A DNA stretch of 64,000 nt, taken from NCBI RefSeq assembly GCF_019278465.1, contig NZ_CP058983.1, positions 2,417,501 through 2,481,500 on the forward strand, in the 5' to 3' direction. The notes beneath the pieces were generated by a model. That model had not been told where the DNA came from. It saw only the letters and a list, made by a program, of their open reading frames with translations, and did no database searches. This document shows positions 57,363-64,000 of this stretch, piece after piece; positions within the stretch are counted from its first letter, which is position 1, and every line of letters starts with the position of its first letter. This DNA comes from Tenacibaculum sp. AHE14PA. GTDB lineage: Bacteria; Bacteroidota; Bacteroidia; Flavobacteriales; Flavobacteriaceae. Both the position numbers and the translations under genes were made by a program.

Positions 57363-60300
57363 TTAAGGTTTAATAGTGTCTAATTCTTGCGGAAACTGTT
57401 CTTGTTCCTCTTCGTCGGACATCAAGTGTTTAAACAAACGCGCATGATTTAAGTATCCTTCAAAAGCTTTTTTACCATAGTCCATATCTTTATCATACTT
57501 CGTAACTTGTTGTATGATATTCTGATACATATATAAGTTAGTTTCTAAATTATCAAGAATTAAATCAACATCACTATCTTTAAAAGTGCTGTAATATTTT
57601 AATTTTTGTTGAAAAACATTTATTAATGTTTCCGCAGTTTCGCGTGCTTTGTCTTTATCTCCTATACGATAGTATAATTCAGGATATCCTAAAGAAATAC
57701 TATAATGCCCAAAATCGTTGATTGGCATTTTGTATAATGATAAATCTAATACATCTTTCGCGTTAACAGAATCACCTTCTTTTAAGAACTCTTCAGATAA
57801 ACGCATTAAGTTGTTACGAATAGATATCGCGTTACGCTTGCTTTGTTCATCTAAATAAATTTCACCATTGTTTATGGTTTTCCAATCCCATTTTTTAACG
57901 TTGTCATACATTTTTTTAGGATCGATGCGTCCCATGTCGAATATAGATTTTCCTCTGTTAGATGTTTTGATTGGTACTAATTTGTAAGACATTCCATCTA
58001 ATTGTAAATAATCTTTCAACCAAATATACTCTTCATCAGCATTGGCGCCACCGGTAAAATAAATTGGGCGTTTCCAATCGAAATTATTTAAAATATCGAG
58101 CATTAAGATTCTATTTTTTGTTAAACCTTGCTCATCAACAGTAATATCTATGTAGTCTAAAATTTTATCAGCATCTTTCTGTGCTACCAATCCTGTTTTT
58201 AAAACATTTTCTTTGTTTACAGGAATTCTAATTCTGTTGGTTGGGTAAAACTTTTCTTTAGAGTCTTCAGTAACTTCTAAATATGTAGCATCATTATCGC
58301 TTGCAATCCATCGCATAAAATCTTTAATAGGAAGAACTGAGTCTTTTAACTGAGGCAGTGGGTAATAATAGGCAACGTCTAAAGTTCCGTATTTATACTG
58401 GTCGTGTGTTAATTGCGACGGAATAGGATCTGCTTCATAGGTTTTCTTTTTCATCTGGTCGATATACCAAGCCGTTTGAAAAAGACTAGTATTTACAATC
58501 TTAATATCTTGTCGCACGCCTTCTACCTGCTGCATGTACCAAAGCGGAAAAGTATCATTATCTCCAATAGTAAAAATTATAGCATTTGGGTCGCAACTTT
58601 CTAAATACGTTTGTGCGTTTAGTTGAGATACATAACGATCACCTCTATCATGATCATCCCAGTTCTGAACGCCCATTAAAACAGGAACCGCTAATAGTGA
58701 AACGGCTGAAACGGCAATTGCAACGGTTCTTTTGTTTGCGTAACTTTTTAGGTAATCATATAATGCGAATACTCCAAAACCTATCCAAATAGCAAATACA
58801 TAAAACGATCCTACTACGGCGTAATCACGTTCACGAGGCTCAAAAGGCTTTGGGTTGGTATAAAATATAATAGCAAAACCAGTAAAAGCAAAGAATAGGG
58901 CAAGGGTGTATAAATTCTTTTTGTCTTTTTTAGATTGATAAAACAAACCAATTAATCCTAAAATTAAAGGTAAGAAGAAGTATTTGTTACGTCCTTTGTT
59001 GTTTTCAATGTCGTCTGGTAGGTTTTGTTGCGATCCTAAGCGCATTTCATCAATAAAATTTATTCCGCTTAACCAATTACCATTTTCAATATCTAAATGT
59101 CCTTGTGCATCATTTTGCCTTCCAACAAAATTCCACATAAAATAGCGTCCGTACATGTATCCGAATTGATAATCAATCATGAATTTCATGTTTTCTACAA
59201 ACGTAGGTCGTCTTTTACTTCGGGCAGGAATTCCGGCAATTCTTTTGTATTCTTTTTCCGACGCAGGATTTACCATACGAGGTATAAAACCTTTGTGTTT
59301 GCTAGAATAGTTTGGCAATACGTTCTTGTATTTATTTACAATAACATATTTTCCGTCTTTCTTTTCGTATTTAGGTTTATCGTCTTTATACGGTTGATCT
59401 GCATCTTGCGTTCTGTCGTAAGAAACAGAATAATACTTGTCATAAAAAACATTCGCATCACCATATTGTTCACGGTTATAATAGGCTAATAATTCACGTG
59501 CGCTTGACGGATTGTTTTCGTTAATAACCGTATCTGCATTTGCACGAATTGGTAACATTAACCAAGACGAAAAACCAATCATAATAAATAGTACAGACAG
59601 CACAAGAGTGTTTGCCATTACTAAGTTTTTTGTACGTGTATATTTTAATCCGAAGAAAAATAAGGCGATTAAAACAATACCAGCAATAATGGTTCCTGTA
59701 TTATATGGTAATCCTATTTGATTGATGAAAAACAATTCTGAAACACTAAAAAATTTGAGTGTAAACGGAAATAAAAATTTAAAAACAAAAGCTAAAACAA
59801 GTATTGAAATAAGTGTTGCGATTGCAGTTGTTTTTATATTGATGTTATTGTAGGTTTTAAAGAAATATAATAAAACAATAGAAGGAATTACTAAAAGTGA
59901 TAAAATATGTACTCCGAATGAAAGTCCTACCACAAAACTAATTACTACCAACCATTTGTTTCCTCTAGGCGTATTTATTTCACTTTCCCATCTTAATCCT
60001 AGCCAAAATAATAAAGCCATTAAAAAAGATGACATTGCATACACTTCACCTTCTACGGCACTAAACCAAAAACTATCAGAAAATGTATAAGCTAAAGCAC
60101 CAACTAATCCGCTTCCTAAAACAGCAATAGCTTCGTTTTTACTGAATTTACCATTCTTAATTGCCATTTTTTTAGCTAAGTTGGTAATGGTCCAAAACAT
60201 AAATAAAATTGTAAATGCACTGGCTAAACCAGACATGAAGTTTACCATTTTTGCCCACTGACTTGGGTCGTTACTAAACATGGCAAAAAATGCACCTAAC

Positions 60301-60482
60301 ATTTGAAATAACGGCGCTCCTGGTGGATGCCCAACCTCTAGTTTTACTGCGGTAGAAATGTATTCTCCACAATCCCAAGAACTAACTGTAGGCTCTAAGG
60401 TTAGTGTATATGTGATTAATGCCACGGCAAATGAAAACCATCCTAAAAGGACATTCCATTTTTTGTAGTTAAATTCGTTCAT
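57363..60482 (-). CDS. DUF2723 membrane glycosyltransferase (GT117-like)
   Basis: 1039-aa polytopic protein. The N-terminus has LEPTVSSWDCGEYISTAVKL and GHPPGAPLFQMLGAFFAMF, the hallmark of DUF2723, with an acidic residue pair in the first periplasmic loop as in protein O-mannosyltransferases and OSTs. About twelve membrane helices follow, with a large periplasmic loop, then a soluble helical TPR-like C-terminal domain of about 350 residues. Families of this type are linked to protein O-glycosylation in Bacteroidota (established for relatives; inferred here). It is transcribed alone. Confidence 0.88.
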   Translation of the reverse strand: MNEFNYKKWNVLLGWFSFAVALITYTLTLEPTVSSWDCGEYISTAVKLEVGHPPGAPLFQMLGAFFAMFSNDPSQWAKMVNFMSGLASAFTILFMFWTITNLAKKMAIKNGKFSKNEAIAVLGSGLVGALAYTFSDSFWFSAVEGEVYAMSSFLMALLFWLGLRWESEINTPRGNKWLVVISFVVGLSFGVHILSLLVIPSIVLLYFFKTYNNINIKTTAIATLISILVLAFVFKFLFPFTLKFFSVSELFFINQIGLPYNTGTIIAGIVLIALFFFGLKYTRTKNLVMANTLVLSVLFIMIGFSSWLMLPIRANADTVINENNPSSARELLAYYNREQYGDANVFYDKYYSVSYDRTQDADQPYKDDKPKYEKKDGKYVIVNKYKNVLPNYSSKHKGFIPRMVNPASEKEYKRIAGIPARSKRRPTFVENMKFMIDYQFGYMYGRYFMWNFVGRQNDAQGHLDIENGNWLSGINFIDEMRLGSQQNLPDDIENNKGRNKYFFLPLILGLIGLFYQSKKDKKNLYTLALFFAFTGFAIIFYTNPKPFEPRERDYAVVGSFYVFAIWIGFGVFALYDYLKSYANKRTVAIAVSAVSLLAVPVLMGVQNWDDHDRGDRYVSQLNAQTYLESCDPNAIIFTIGDNDTFPLWYMQQVEGVRQDIKIVNTSLFQTAWYIDQMKKKTYEADPIPSQLTHDQYKYGTLDVAYYYPLPQLKDSVLPIKDFMRWIASDNDATYLEVTEDSKEKFYPTNRIRIPVNKENVLKTGLVAQKDADKILDYIDITVDEQGLTKNRILMLDILNNFDWKRPIYFTGGANADEEYIWLKDYLQLDGMSYKLVPIKTSNRGKSIFDMGRIDPKKMYDNVKKWDWKTINNGEIYLDEQSKRNAISIRNNLMRLSEEFLKEGDSVNAKDVLDLSLYKMPINDFGHYSISLGYPELYYRIGDKDKARETAETLINVFQQKLKYYSTFKDSDVDLILDNLETNLYMYQNIIQQVTKYDKDMDYGKKAFEGYLNHARLFKHLMSDEEEQEQFPQELDTIKP

Positions 60483-60616
60483 AGTTTTCTGTATAATAAA
60501 GTACGAAAGTATTAATTACTGTTGGTTTTTTACTGAAAACAAAAATATAATTTTGAGATAGTTAACGAACAAAAAGTGGATATAAAATTGTGTTAAATGA
60601 AAAAAAGCATAAAAAA

Positions 60617-60647
60617 TTTGCCGAAATAAAACTTTGTATTATATTTG
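60617..60647 (+). promoter_or_regulatory. Promoter of the first tRNA-Gln gene
   Basis: TTTG (60617-60620), 19-nt spacer, TATATTTG (60640-60647); perfect consensus in both boxes and spacing, 17 nt before the tRNA. Confidence 0.85.
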
Positions 60648-60664
60648 CACCCGCAATAAGTTAT

Positions 60665-60736
60665 TGGCCTATGGTGTAATTGGTAACACACCGGTTTTTG
60701 GTACCGACATTCAAGGTTCGAGTCCTTGTAGGCCAA
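60665..60736 (+). tRNA. tRNA-Gln (anticodon TTG), copy 1
   Basis: 72 nt. Acceptor stem TGGCCTA / TAGGCCA, D arm with TAATTGGTAA, anticodon loop TTTTGGT with anticodon TTG at 60698-60700, T arm with GGTTCGAGTCC. The CCA end is not encoded. The outermost anticodon-stem pair would be a C-A mismatch. A second copy with the same sequence begins at 60831. Confidence 0.96.
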
Positions 60737-60739
60737 CTT

Positions 60740-60768
60740 AATCCTTACGAAGTTCGTGAGGATTTCTT
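60740..60768 (+). terminator. Hairpin between the two tRNA-Gln genes
   Basis: AATCCTTACGAA (60740-60751) pairs with TTCGTGAGGATT (60753-60764) with one T-G wobble, followed by TTCTTAT. Likely terminator of the first tRNA. Confidence 0.7.
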
Positions 60769-60810
60769 ATAAAAACTGATTATTCTGTTTTAATTTTAAA
60801 ACATTGTTTT

Positions 60811-60818
60811 TATATTTG
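60811..60818 (+). promoter_or_regulatory. Promoter -7 box of the second tRNA-Gln gene
   Basis: TATATTTG, exact consensus, 12 nt before the tRNA. A poorer -33 region lies upstream, so this copy may be weaker than the first. Confidence 0.65.
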
Positions 60819-60830
60819 TAAATAACTTAT

Positions 60831-60902
60831 TGGCCTATGGTGTAATTGGTAACACACCGGTTTTTGGTACCGACATTCAAGGTTCGAGTCCTTGTAGGCC
60901 AA
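60831..60902 (+). tRNA. tRNA-Gln (anticodon TTG), copy 2
   Basis: 72 nt, identical to the copy at 60665-60736 over its whole length. It has its own -7 box and is followed by a strong terminator, so the two are separate transcription units rather than a tandem transcript. Confidence 0.96.
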
Positions 60903-60903
60903 C

Positions 60904-60942
60904 AAAAAAGCTTCTTAATCGTAAGATTTTGAAGCTTTTTTT
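60904..60942. terminator. Bidirectional terminator after the second tRNA-Gln
   Basis: AAAAAAGCTTC (60904-60914) pairs with GAAGCTTTTTT (60931-60941), with an inner AATC/GATT stem. It also serves the convergent Spx/ArsC-like gene. Confidence 0.88.
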
Positions 60943-60960
60943 AGTTTACTAAGTATTTTT

Positions 60961-61308
60961 TTAATTGACTACTTCTTTTAGCGCTTCGATGACTTTTTTA
61001 CTATTTCCAATAAAAATTTTATCAGCAACTATAAAAACAGGACGCTTTAAAAAAGTATATTCTTCTAAAATAAACTGTTTGTACTCGTCTTCGGTAATTG
61101 TTTTGTTCTTTAAATCTCGTTCTTTGTATAACCTAGCTCTTTTATTAAACAAACTTTCATAGCTATCTGTTAGCTTTCTCATTTCTTCTAGCTGATTAAT
61201 AGTTACAGCATTTGTTTTTATTTCATGCTTTTCAAATCCGTCAATATTTACTTCTTTTAATATACGTCGGCAAGTATCACAAGTTTGTAAAAAATATACT
61301 TTCTTCAT
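60961..61308 (-). CDS. Spx/ArsC family protein
   Basis: 115 aa, thioredoxin-like fold of the arsenate reductase/Spx family. The redox motif is C10-D-T-C13 in FLQTCDTCRRIL, followed by the helix FNKRARLYKERDL and the strand KRPVFIVADKIFIG. The CXXC arrangement is that of Spx/MgsR-type stress regulators, but true ArsC relatives of this size exist too, so regulation versus reductase activity stays open. No ars genes are nearby. It is divergent from dinB. Confidence 0.85.
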   Translation of the reverse strand: MKKVYFLQTCDTCRRILKEVNIDGFEKHEIKTNAVTINQLEEMRKLTDSYESLFNKRARLYKERDLKNKTITEDEYKQFILEEYTFLKRPVFIVADKIFIGNSKKVIEALKEVVN

Positions 61309-61319
61309 GGTTTAATAAT

Positions 61320-61327
61320 TATCTTTG
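61320..61327 (+). promoter_or_regulatory. dinB-family gene -7 box
   Basis: TATCTTTG, exact consensus. It contains the TTG that opens the longer frame, and abuts an ATG at 61328; ATG 61352 is therefore the likely start. Confidence 0.6.
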
Positions 61328-61351
61328 ATGTACGCTAAAATAAGTAGAATA

Positions 61352-61807
61352 ATGAACAAGCAATTTGAAATTTTAAAAAAATCGAGAGAATTAATTTTAA
61401 AAAAAATCGATCATTTATCAATAGAACAATTACATAAAATTCCTGAAGGATTTAAAAATAATATTGCATGGAATGTTGCTCACTTGGTAGTAACACAGCA
61501 ATTATTGAATTATAAATTATCGGGCTTAAACTGTTTGGCTTCTGATGAGTTAATAGAAGCTTATAAAAAAGGAACGTTACCTACAGAAACATTTTCAGAA
61601 GAAGAGTTTGAAGAGGTAAAAGAATTGTTAGTAGGATTACCAGATACGTTGCAGGAAGATTATGAAGCTGGAATTTTTACTGAATTTAATGAGTATGAAA
61701 CAAGCCTTGGTTTTACGTTAGACTCTATTGAATCAGCAATTTCTTTTAATAACTTACATGAAGGAATTCATTTAGGAACTATAATGGCTTTATTAAAGTT
61801 AGTGTAA
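61352..61807 (+). CDS. DinB family protein
   Basis: 151 aa from ATG 61352 (MNKQFEILKKSRELILKKID), a four-helix-bundle protein of the DinB/YfiT superfamily. Metal-binding histidines are visible in AWNVAHLVVTQQ and in LHEGIHLGTI, the usual triad. Members are often thiol-dependent transferases or damage-inducible proteins; the substrate cannot be read off. Two in-frame starts upstream (TTG 61325, ATG 61328) overlap or abut the promoter box. A PLP enzyme gene follows after 46 nt. Confidence 0.86.
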   Translation: MNKQFEILKKSRELILKKIDHLSIEQLHKIPEGFKNNIAWNVAHLVVTQQLLNYKLSGLNCLASDELIEAYKKGTLPTETFSEEEFEEVKELLVGLPDTLQEDYEAGIFTEFNEYETSLGFTLDSIESAISFNNLHEGIHLGTIMALLKLV

Positions 61808-61853
61808 ATACTTATTGATTTAATTAAGAATTTGTTTTTAAATTTAGATAAAG

Positions 61854-63002
61854 ATGAAATTCAACACAAAAACAATACACGGCGGTCAGGAGCATGAAGA
61901 GGCTACAGGTGCTGTAATGCCACCTATTTTTCAAACCTCTACATATGCGCAATCTAGCCCAGGAGTTCATAAAGGTTATGGATACTCTAGAGGAGAAAAT
62001 CCGTCACGAACTGCGCTCGAAAAAGCTTTTGCTTCGTTAGAAAACGGAACACACGGTTTTGCTTTTTCATCAGGTTTAGCAGCAATCGATTGTGTTTTAA
62101 GAACCTTAAACCCCGGTGATGAGGTTATTGCAGGTGATGATTTATATGGCGGAACGTATCGATTATTTACTAGAATGTTTGAGAAATATGGCTTAAACTT
62201 TAAGTTTGTTGATACAGATATTGTTGAAAATATAACAAATGCAATATCAGAAAACACCAAGTTAGTTTGGTTAGAAACACCAACTAATCCGTTAATGAAA
62301 ATAGCAGACATAGCATTGATAACTAAAGCTGTAAAGGCTATAAAATCTACTGTTTTAGTAGGTGTTGATAATACATTTGCAACGCCATATTTACAACGTC
62401 CTTTAGATTTAGGTGCAGATATAACAATGCATTCTGCAACAAAATATTTAGGCGGGCATTCCGATTTAATAATGGGAGCCCTAATGGTTAAAGACGCTAA
62501 GTTGGCAGAAGAGTTACATTTTATACAATTTGCTGCTGGTGCTATCGCAGGCCCGATGGATTCATTTTTAGCTTTAAGAGGTATTAAAACATTGCATTTA
62601 CGCATGCAGCGTCATTGTGAAAACGGTAAAGCTATAGCAGCATATTTAGTGAAACACCCAAAAGTAAGTGATGTTTATTATCCAGGTTTAGCGAATCATC
62701 CAAACCATGATATCGCAAAAAAACAAATGGATGATTTTGGCGGAATGGTTTCTTTCCGTTTAAAGGATGAAAGTAAACAGGCAGCTTTTACGTTTCTAGA
62801 GAATACTAAATTATTTACATTGGCAGAATCTTTAGGCGGTGTAGAAAGTTTGGTAAATCACCCTGTAACAATGTCGCACGGATCTATACCAGAAGAAGCG
62901 CGTTTAAAAATAGGAATTACAGATTCTCTTATCCGTTTGAGTGTTGGGGTAGAGGATATAACAGATTTAATTGCTGATTTAGAGCAAGCTCTTTTAAAAT
63001 AG
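61854..63002 (+). CDS. metB: Cystathionine gamma-synthase (Cys/Met metabolism PLP enzyme)
   Basis: 382-aa fold-type I PLP enzyme. The family blocks GYGYSRGENPSRTALEKA and SSGLAAIDCVL, the PLP lysine K197 in MHSATKYLGGHSD, and the terminal IRLSVGVEDITDLI are all present. It joins cysteine to an activated homoserine, or cleaves cystathionine; synthase, lyase and homocysteine-forming variants look alike, so the symbol is the most likely of several. No met genes are adjacent. Confidence 0.88.
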   Translation: MKFNTKTIHGGQEHEEATGAVMPPIFQTSTYAQSSPGVHKGYGYSRGENPSRTALEKAFASLENGTHGFAFSSGLAAIDCVLRTLNPGDEVIAGDDLYGGTYRLFTRMFEKYGLNFKFVDTDIVENITNAISENTKLVWLETPTNPLMKIADIALITKAVKAIKSTVLVGVDNTFATPYLQRPLDLGADITMHSATKYLGGHSDLIMGALMVKDAKLAEELHFIQFAAGAIAGPMDSFLALRGIKTLHLRMQRHCENGKAIAAYLVKHPKVSDVYYPGLANHPNHDIAKKQMDDFGGMVSFRLKDESKQAAFTFLENTKLFTLAESLGGVESLVNHPVTMSHGSIPEEARLKIGITDSLIRLSVGVEDITDLIADLEQALLK

Positions 63003-63030
63003 TTTGAGCGTTAAATATATAAGCAATAAA

Positions 63031-63063
63031 AAATCCGAAGTTTTTAAACTTCGGATTTTTTTA
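63031..63063. terminator. Bidirectional terminator between metB and the superoxide dismutase gene
   Basis: AAAATCCGAAGTTT (63031-63044) pairs with AAACTTCGGATTTT (63047-63060) around TT, with T and A runs flanking. Confidence 0.92.
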
Positions 63064-63094
63064 TAAGCGTGAACTGTAAAAAGTAACAAGATTA

Positions 63095-63703
63095 CTATTT
63101 AGCGTCAGCATATCTTTTTTCAACCTCGTTCCAGTTAATTACTTTAAAGAAAGCATCAATATAATCAGGACGACGGTTTTGGTAGTTTAAGTAATAAGCA
63201 TGTTCCCAAACATCTAATCCTAAAATTGGAGTTCCGCCACAAGTTACCCCTGGCATTAATGGGTTGTCTTGGTTTGGAGTAGAACAAACTTCTACTTTTC
63301 CACCTGGATGCACACATAACCAAGCCCATCCTGAACCAAACTGAGTTGCAGCAGCCTTAGAAAAAGCTTCGATAAAAGCATCTTTAGATCCAAATTCAGC
63401 TTCAATAGCATCTTTTAAATCTCCTGATAAATAACCTCTATCTTTTGGATTCATTACTGTCCAGAATAAAGAGTGATTGTAAAATCCACCTCCATTATTA
63501 CGAACTGCACCATTACTCATATCTAAATTAGCAAGAATATCTTCAATAGATTTTCCTTCTAAATCAGTACCAGCAACAGCAGCATTTAATTTTGTAGTAT
63601 ATCCGTTATGGTGTTTGCTATGGTGAATTTCCATAGTTTTAGCATCTATATTTGGTTCTAATGCATCATATGCATATCCTAATTTCGGTAAGTCAAAAGC
63701 CAT
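63095..63703 (-). CDS. sodA: Superoxide dismutase (Mn/Fe family)
   Basis: 202 aa. Metal ligands can be placed at H27 (EIHHSKHH), H77 ([10 protein letters not shown]), D164 and H168 (DVWEHAYY). The surrounding [12 protein letters not shown] and GSGWAWL are closer to the manganese than the iron type, but cambialistic use is possible. No signal peptide, so cytoplasmic detoxification of superoxide. Transcribed alone. Confidence 0.95.
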   Translation of the reverse strand: MAFDLPKLGYAYDALEPNIDAKTMEIHHSKHHNGYTTKLNAAVAGTDLEGKSIEDILANLDMSNGAVRNNGGGFYNHSLFWTVMNPKDRGYLSGDLKDAIEAEFGSKDAFIEAFSKAAATQFGSGWAWLCVHPGGKVEVCSTPNQDNPLMPGVTCGGTPILGLDVWEHAYYLNYQNRRPDYIDAFFKVINWNEVEKRYADAK

Positions 63704-63759
63704 AATTGTATGTTTTTTAATAAGTTAATAATTCATTAATATAATTGTAAATTTAACCC

Positions 63760-63791
63760 AAAAAAATAAGGCAAACAACTGTTTGCCTTAT
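63760..63791 (-). terminator. Terminator after fbp
   Basis: ATAAGGCAAAC (63766-63776) pairs with GTTTGCCTTAT (63781-63791) with a 4-nt loop; seven A on the left give the minus-strand T-tail. Confidence 0.85.
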
Positions 63792-63826
63792 CGATAATTT
63801 ATTTAGGTATAAATAATAGTTATTCT

Positions 63827-64000
63827 TTAGTAAGTTGGTTTTTCATCGGCAGAAAACTCATTCATAAATCCTTCGGCTTTTTCTACCATTTGTTTACTAC
63901 CACAATAAAAAGGAACACGTTGGTGTAATTCGGTAGGGTTGATATCCATTATTCTTGTAAAACCATCAGTTGCTTTACCACCAGCTTGCTCACATATAAA
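63827..64000 (-). CDS. fbp: Fructose-1,6-bisphosphatase class I, C-terminal end (partial)
   Basis: The last 57 residues and stop of a minus-strand gene running off the window. The sequence [19 protein letters not shown] and [20 protein letters not shown] matches the C-terminal substrate-binding region of class I fructose-1,6-bisphosphatase, a gluconeogenic enzyme. The rest lies beyond position 64000. Confidence 0.85.
   Translation of the reverse strand, partial: FICEQAGGKATDGFTRIMDINPTELHQRVPFYCGSKQMVEKAEGFMNEFSADEKPTY

Noticed and set aside
1..64000. CRISPR arrays, rRNA operons, insertion sequences
   Set aside because: No regularly spaced direct repeats, rRNA-like sequence or transposase frames were seen on either strand.

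Overview
The window is a piece of an AT-rich chromosome from a member of the Bacteroidota, almost certainly the family Flavobacteriaceae. The lineage markers are the gliding lipoprotein GldH, the type IX secretion lipoprotein PorW/SprE, a Bacteroidota-type ATP synthase cluster (atpBEFHAG without atpD/atpC, with an N-terminally extended subunit a), a DUF2723 protein glycosyltransferase, and promoters of the Bacteroidota form TTG-N17-23-TAnnTTTG. Clear Shine-Dalgarno sequences are absent. A Tenacibaculum- or Polaribacter-like genus would fit, but I cannot fix the genus. I see no rRNA, CRISPR array, insertion sequence or prophage.

Layout. 1-12.1 kb (+ strand): the end of an M1 aminopeptidase, glnS, ricT-gldH-mrcA (overlapping), a 3-oxoacid CoA-transferase pair, two tandem small membrane proteins fused end-to-end with xth, a LysM lytic transglycosylase and a DUF4837 lipoprotein. 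12.2-17.8 kb: a DUF1761 membrane protein between two terminators, an ABC-type permease/ATPase pair, porW and a bactofilin. 17.8-23.6 kb: atpZ, a small membrane protein, then atpB-E-F-H-A-G from a textbook promoter, with strong hairpins after atpE and between atpA and atpG. 23.6-27.6 kb: a di-haem cytochrome c peroxidase lipoprotein, dxs, and divergent rsmI.

27.6-31.4 kb (- strand) is the most unusual block. A PadR-type repressor is followed, with gaps of 0-3 nt, by five tandem paralogous membrane proteins that share an N-terminal helical 'V/MDH' domain resembling the HAAS domains linked to PadR regulators. One paralog is broken by a frameshift, two are near-identical at their N-termini, and a 9+9 bp palindrome overlaps the operon's -7 box.

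31.6-44.2 kb: a PaaE-like reductase, a LysE exporter, mgtE, rsmA, a frameshifted small membrane protein, DUF4286, a TPR protein, a 47-aa protein behind a near-perfect sigma-54 promoter, serS, ribF, a TonB-dependent receptor and a small membrane protein. 44.3-57.2 kb: glyS, two paralogous membrane-anchored coiled-coil proteins, a methyltransferase, comF, an Ig-like lipoprotein, a soluble KAP P-loop NTPase, a small unknown protein, polA, a membrane metallophosphoesterase and a thioredoxin-fold protein lacking both active-site cysteines. 57.3-64 kb: DUF2723 glycosyltransferase, two identical tRNA-Gln genes, an Spx/ArsC-like protein, DinB, cystathionine gamma-synthase, superoxide dismutase, and the C-terminus of fructose-1,6-bisphosphatase.

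Most of the window is housekeeping: translation, cell wall, energy and envelope. The items that deserve attention are the PadR/HAAS-like array, four genes with a TAnnTTTG-N4-ATG layout that predicts leaderless mRNAs, the sigma-54 microgene, the lone KAP NTPase, and several dispersed palindromic repeats. Several protein starts were moved downstream because the longest open frame began at a TTG lying inside a promoter -7 box.
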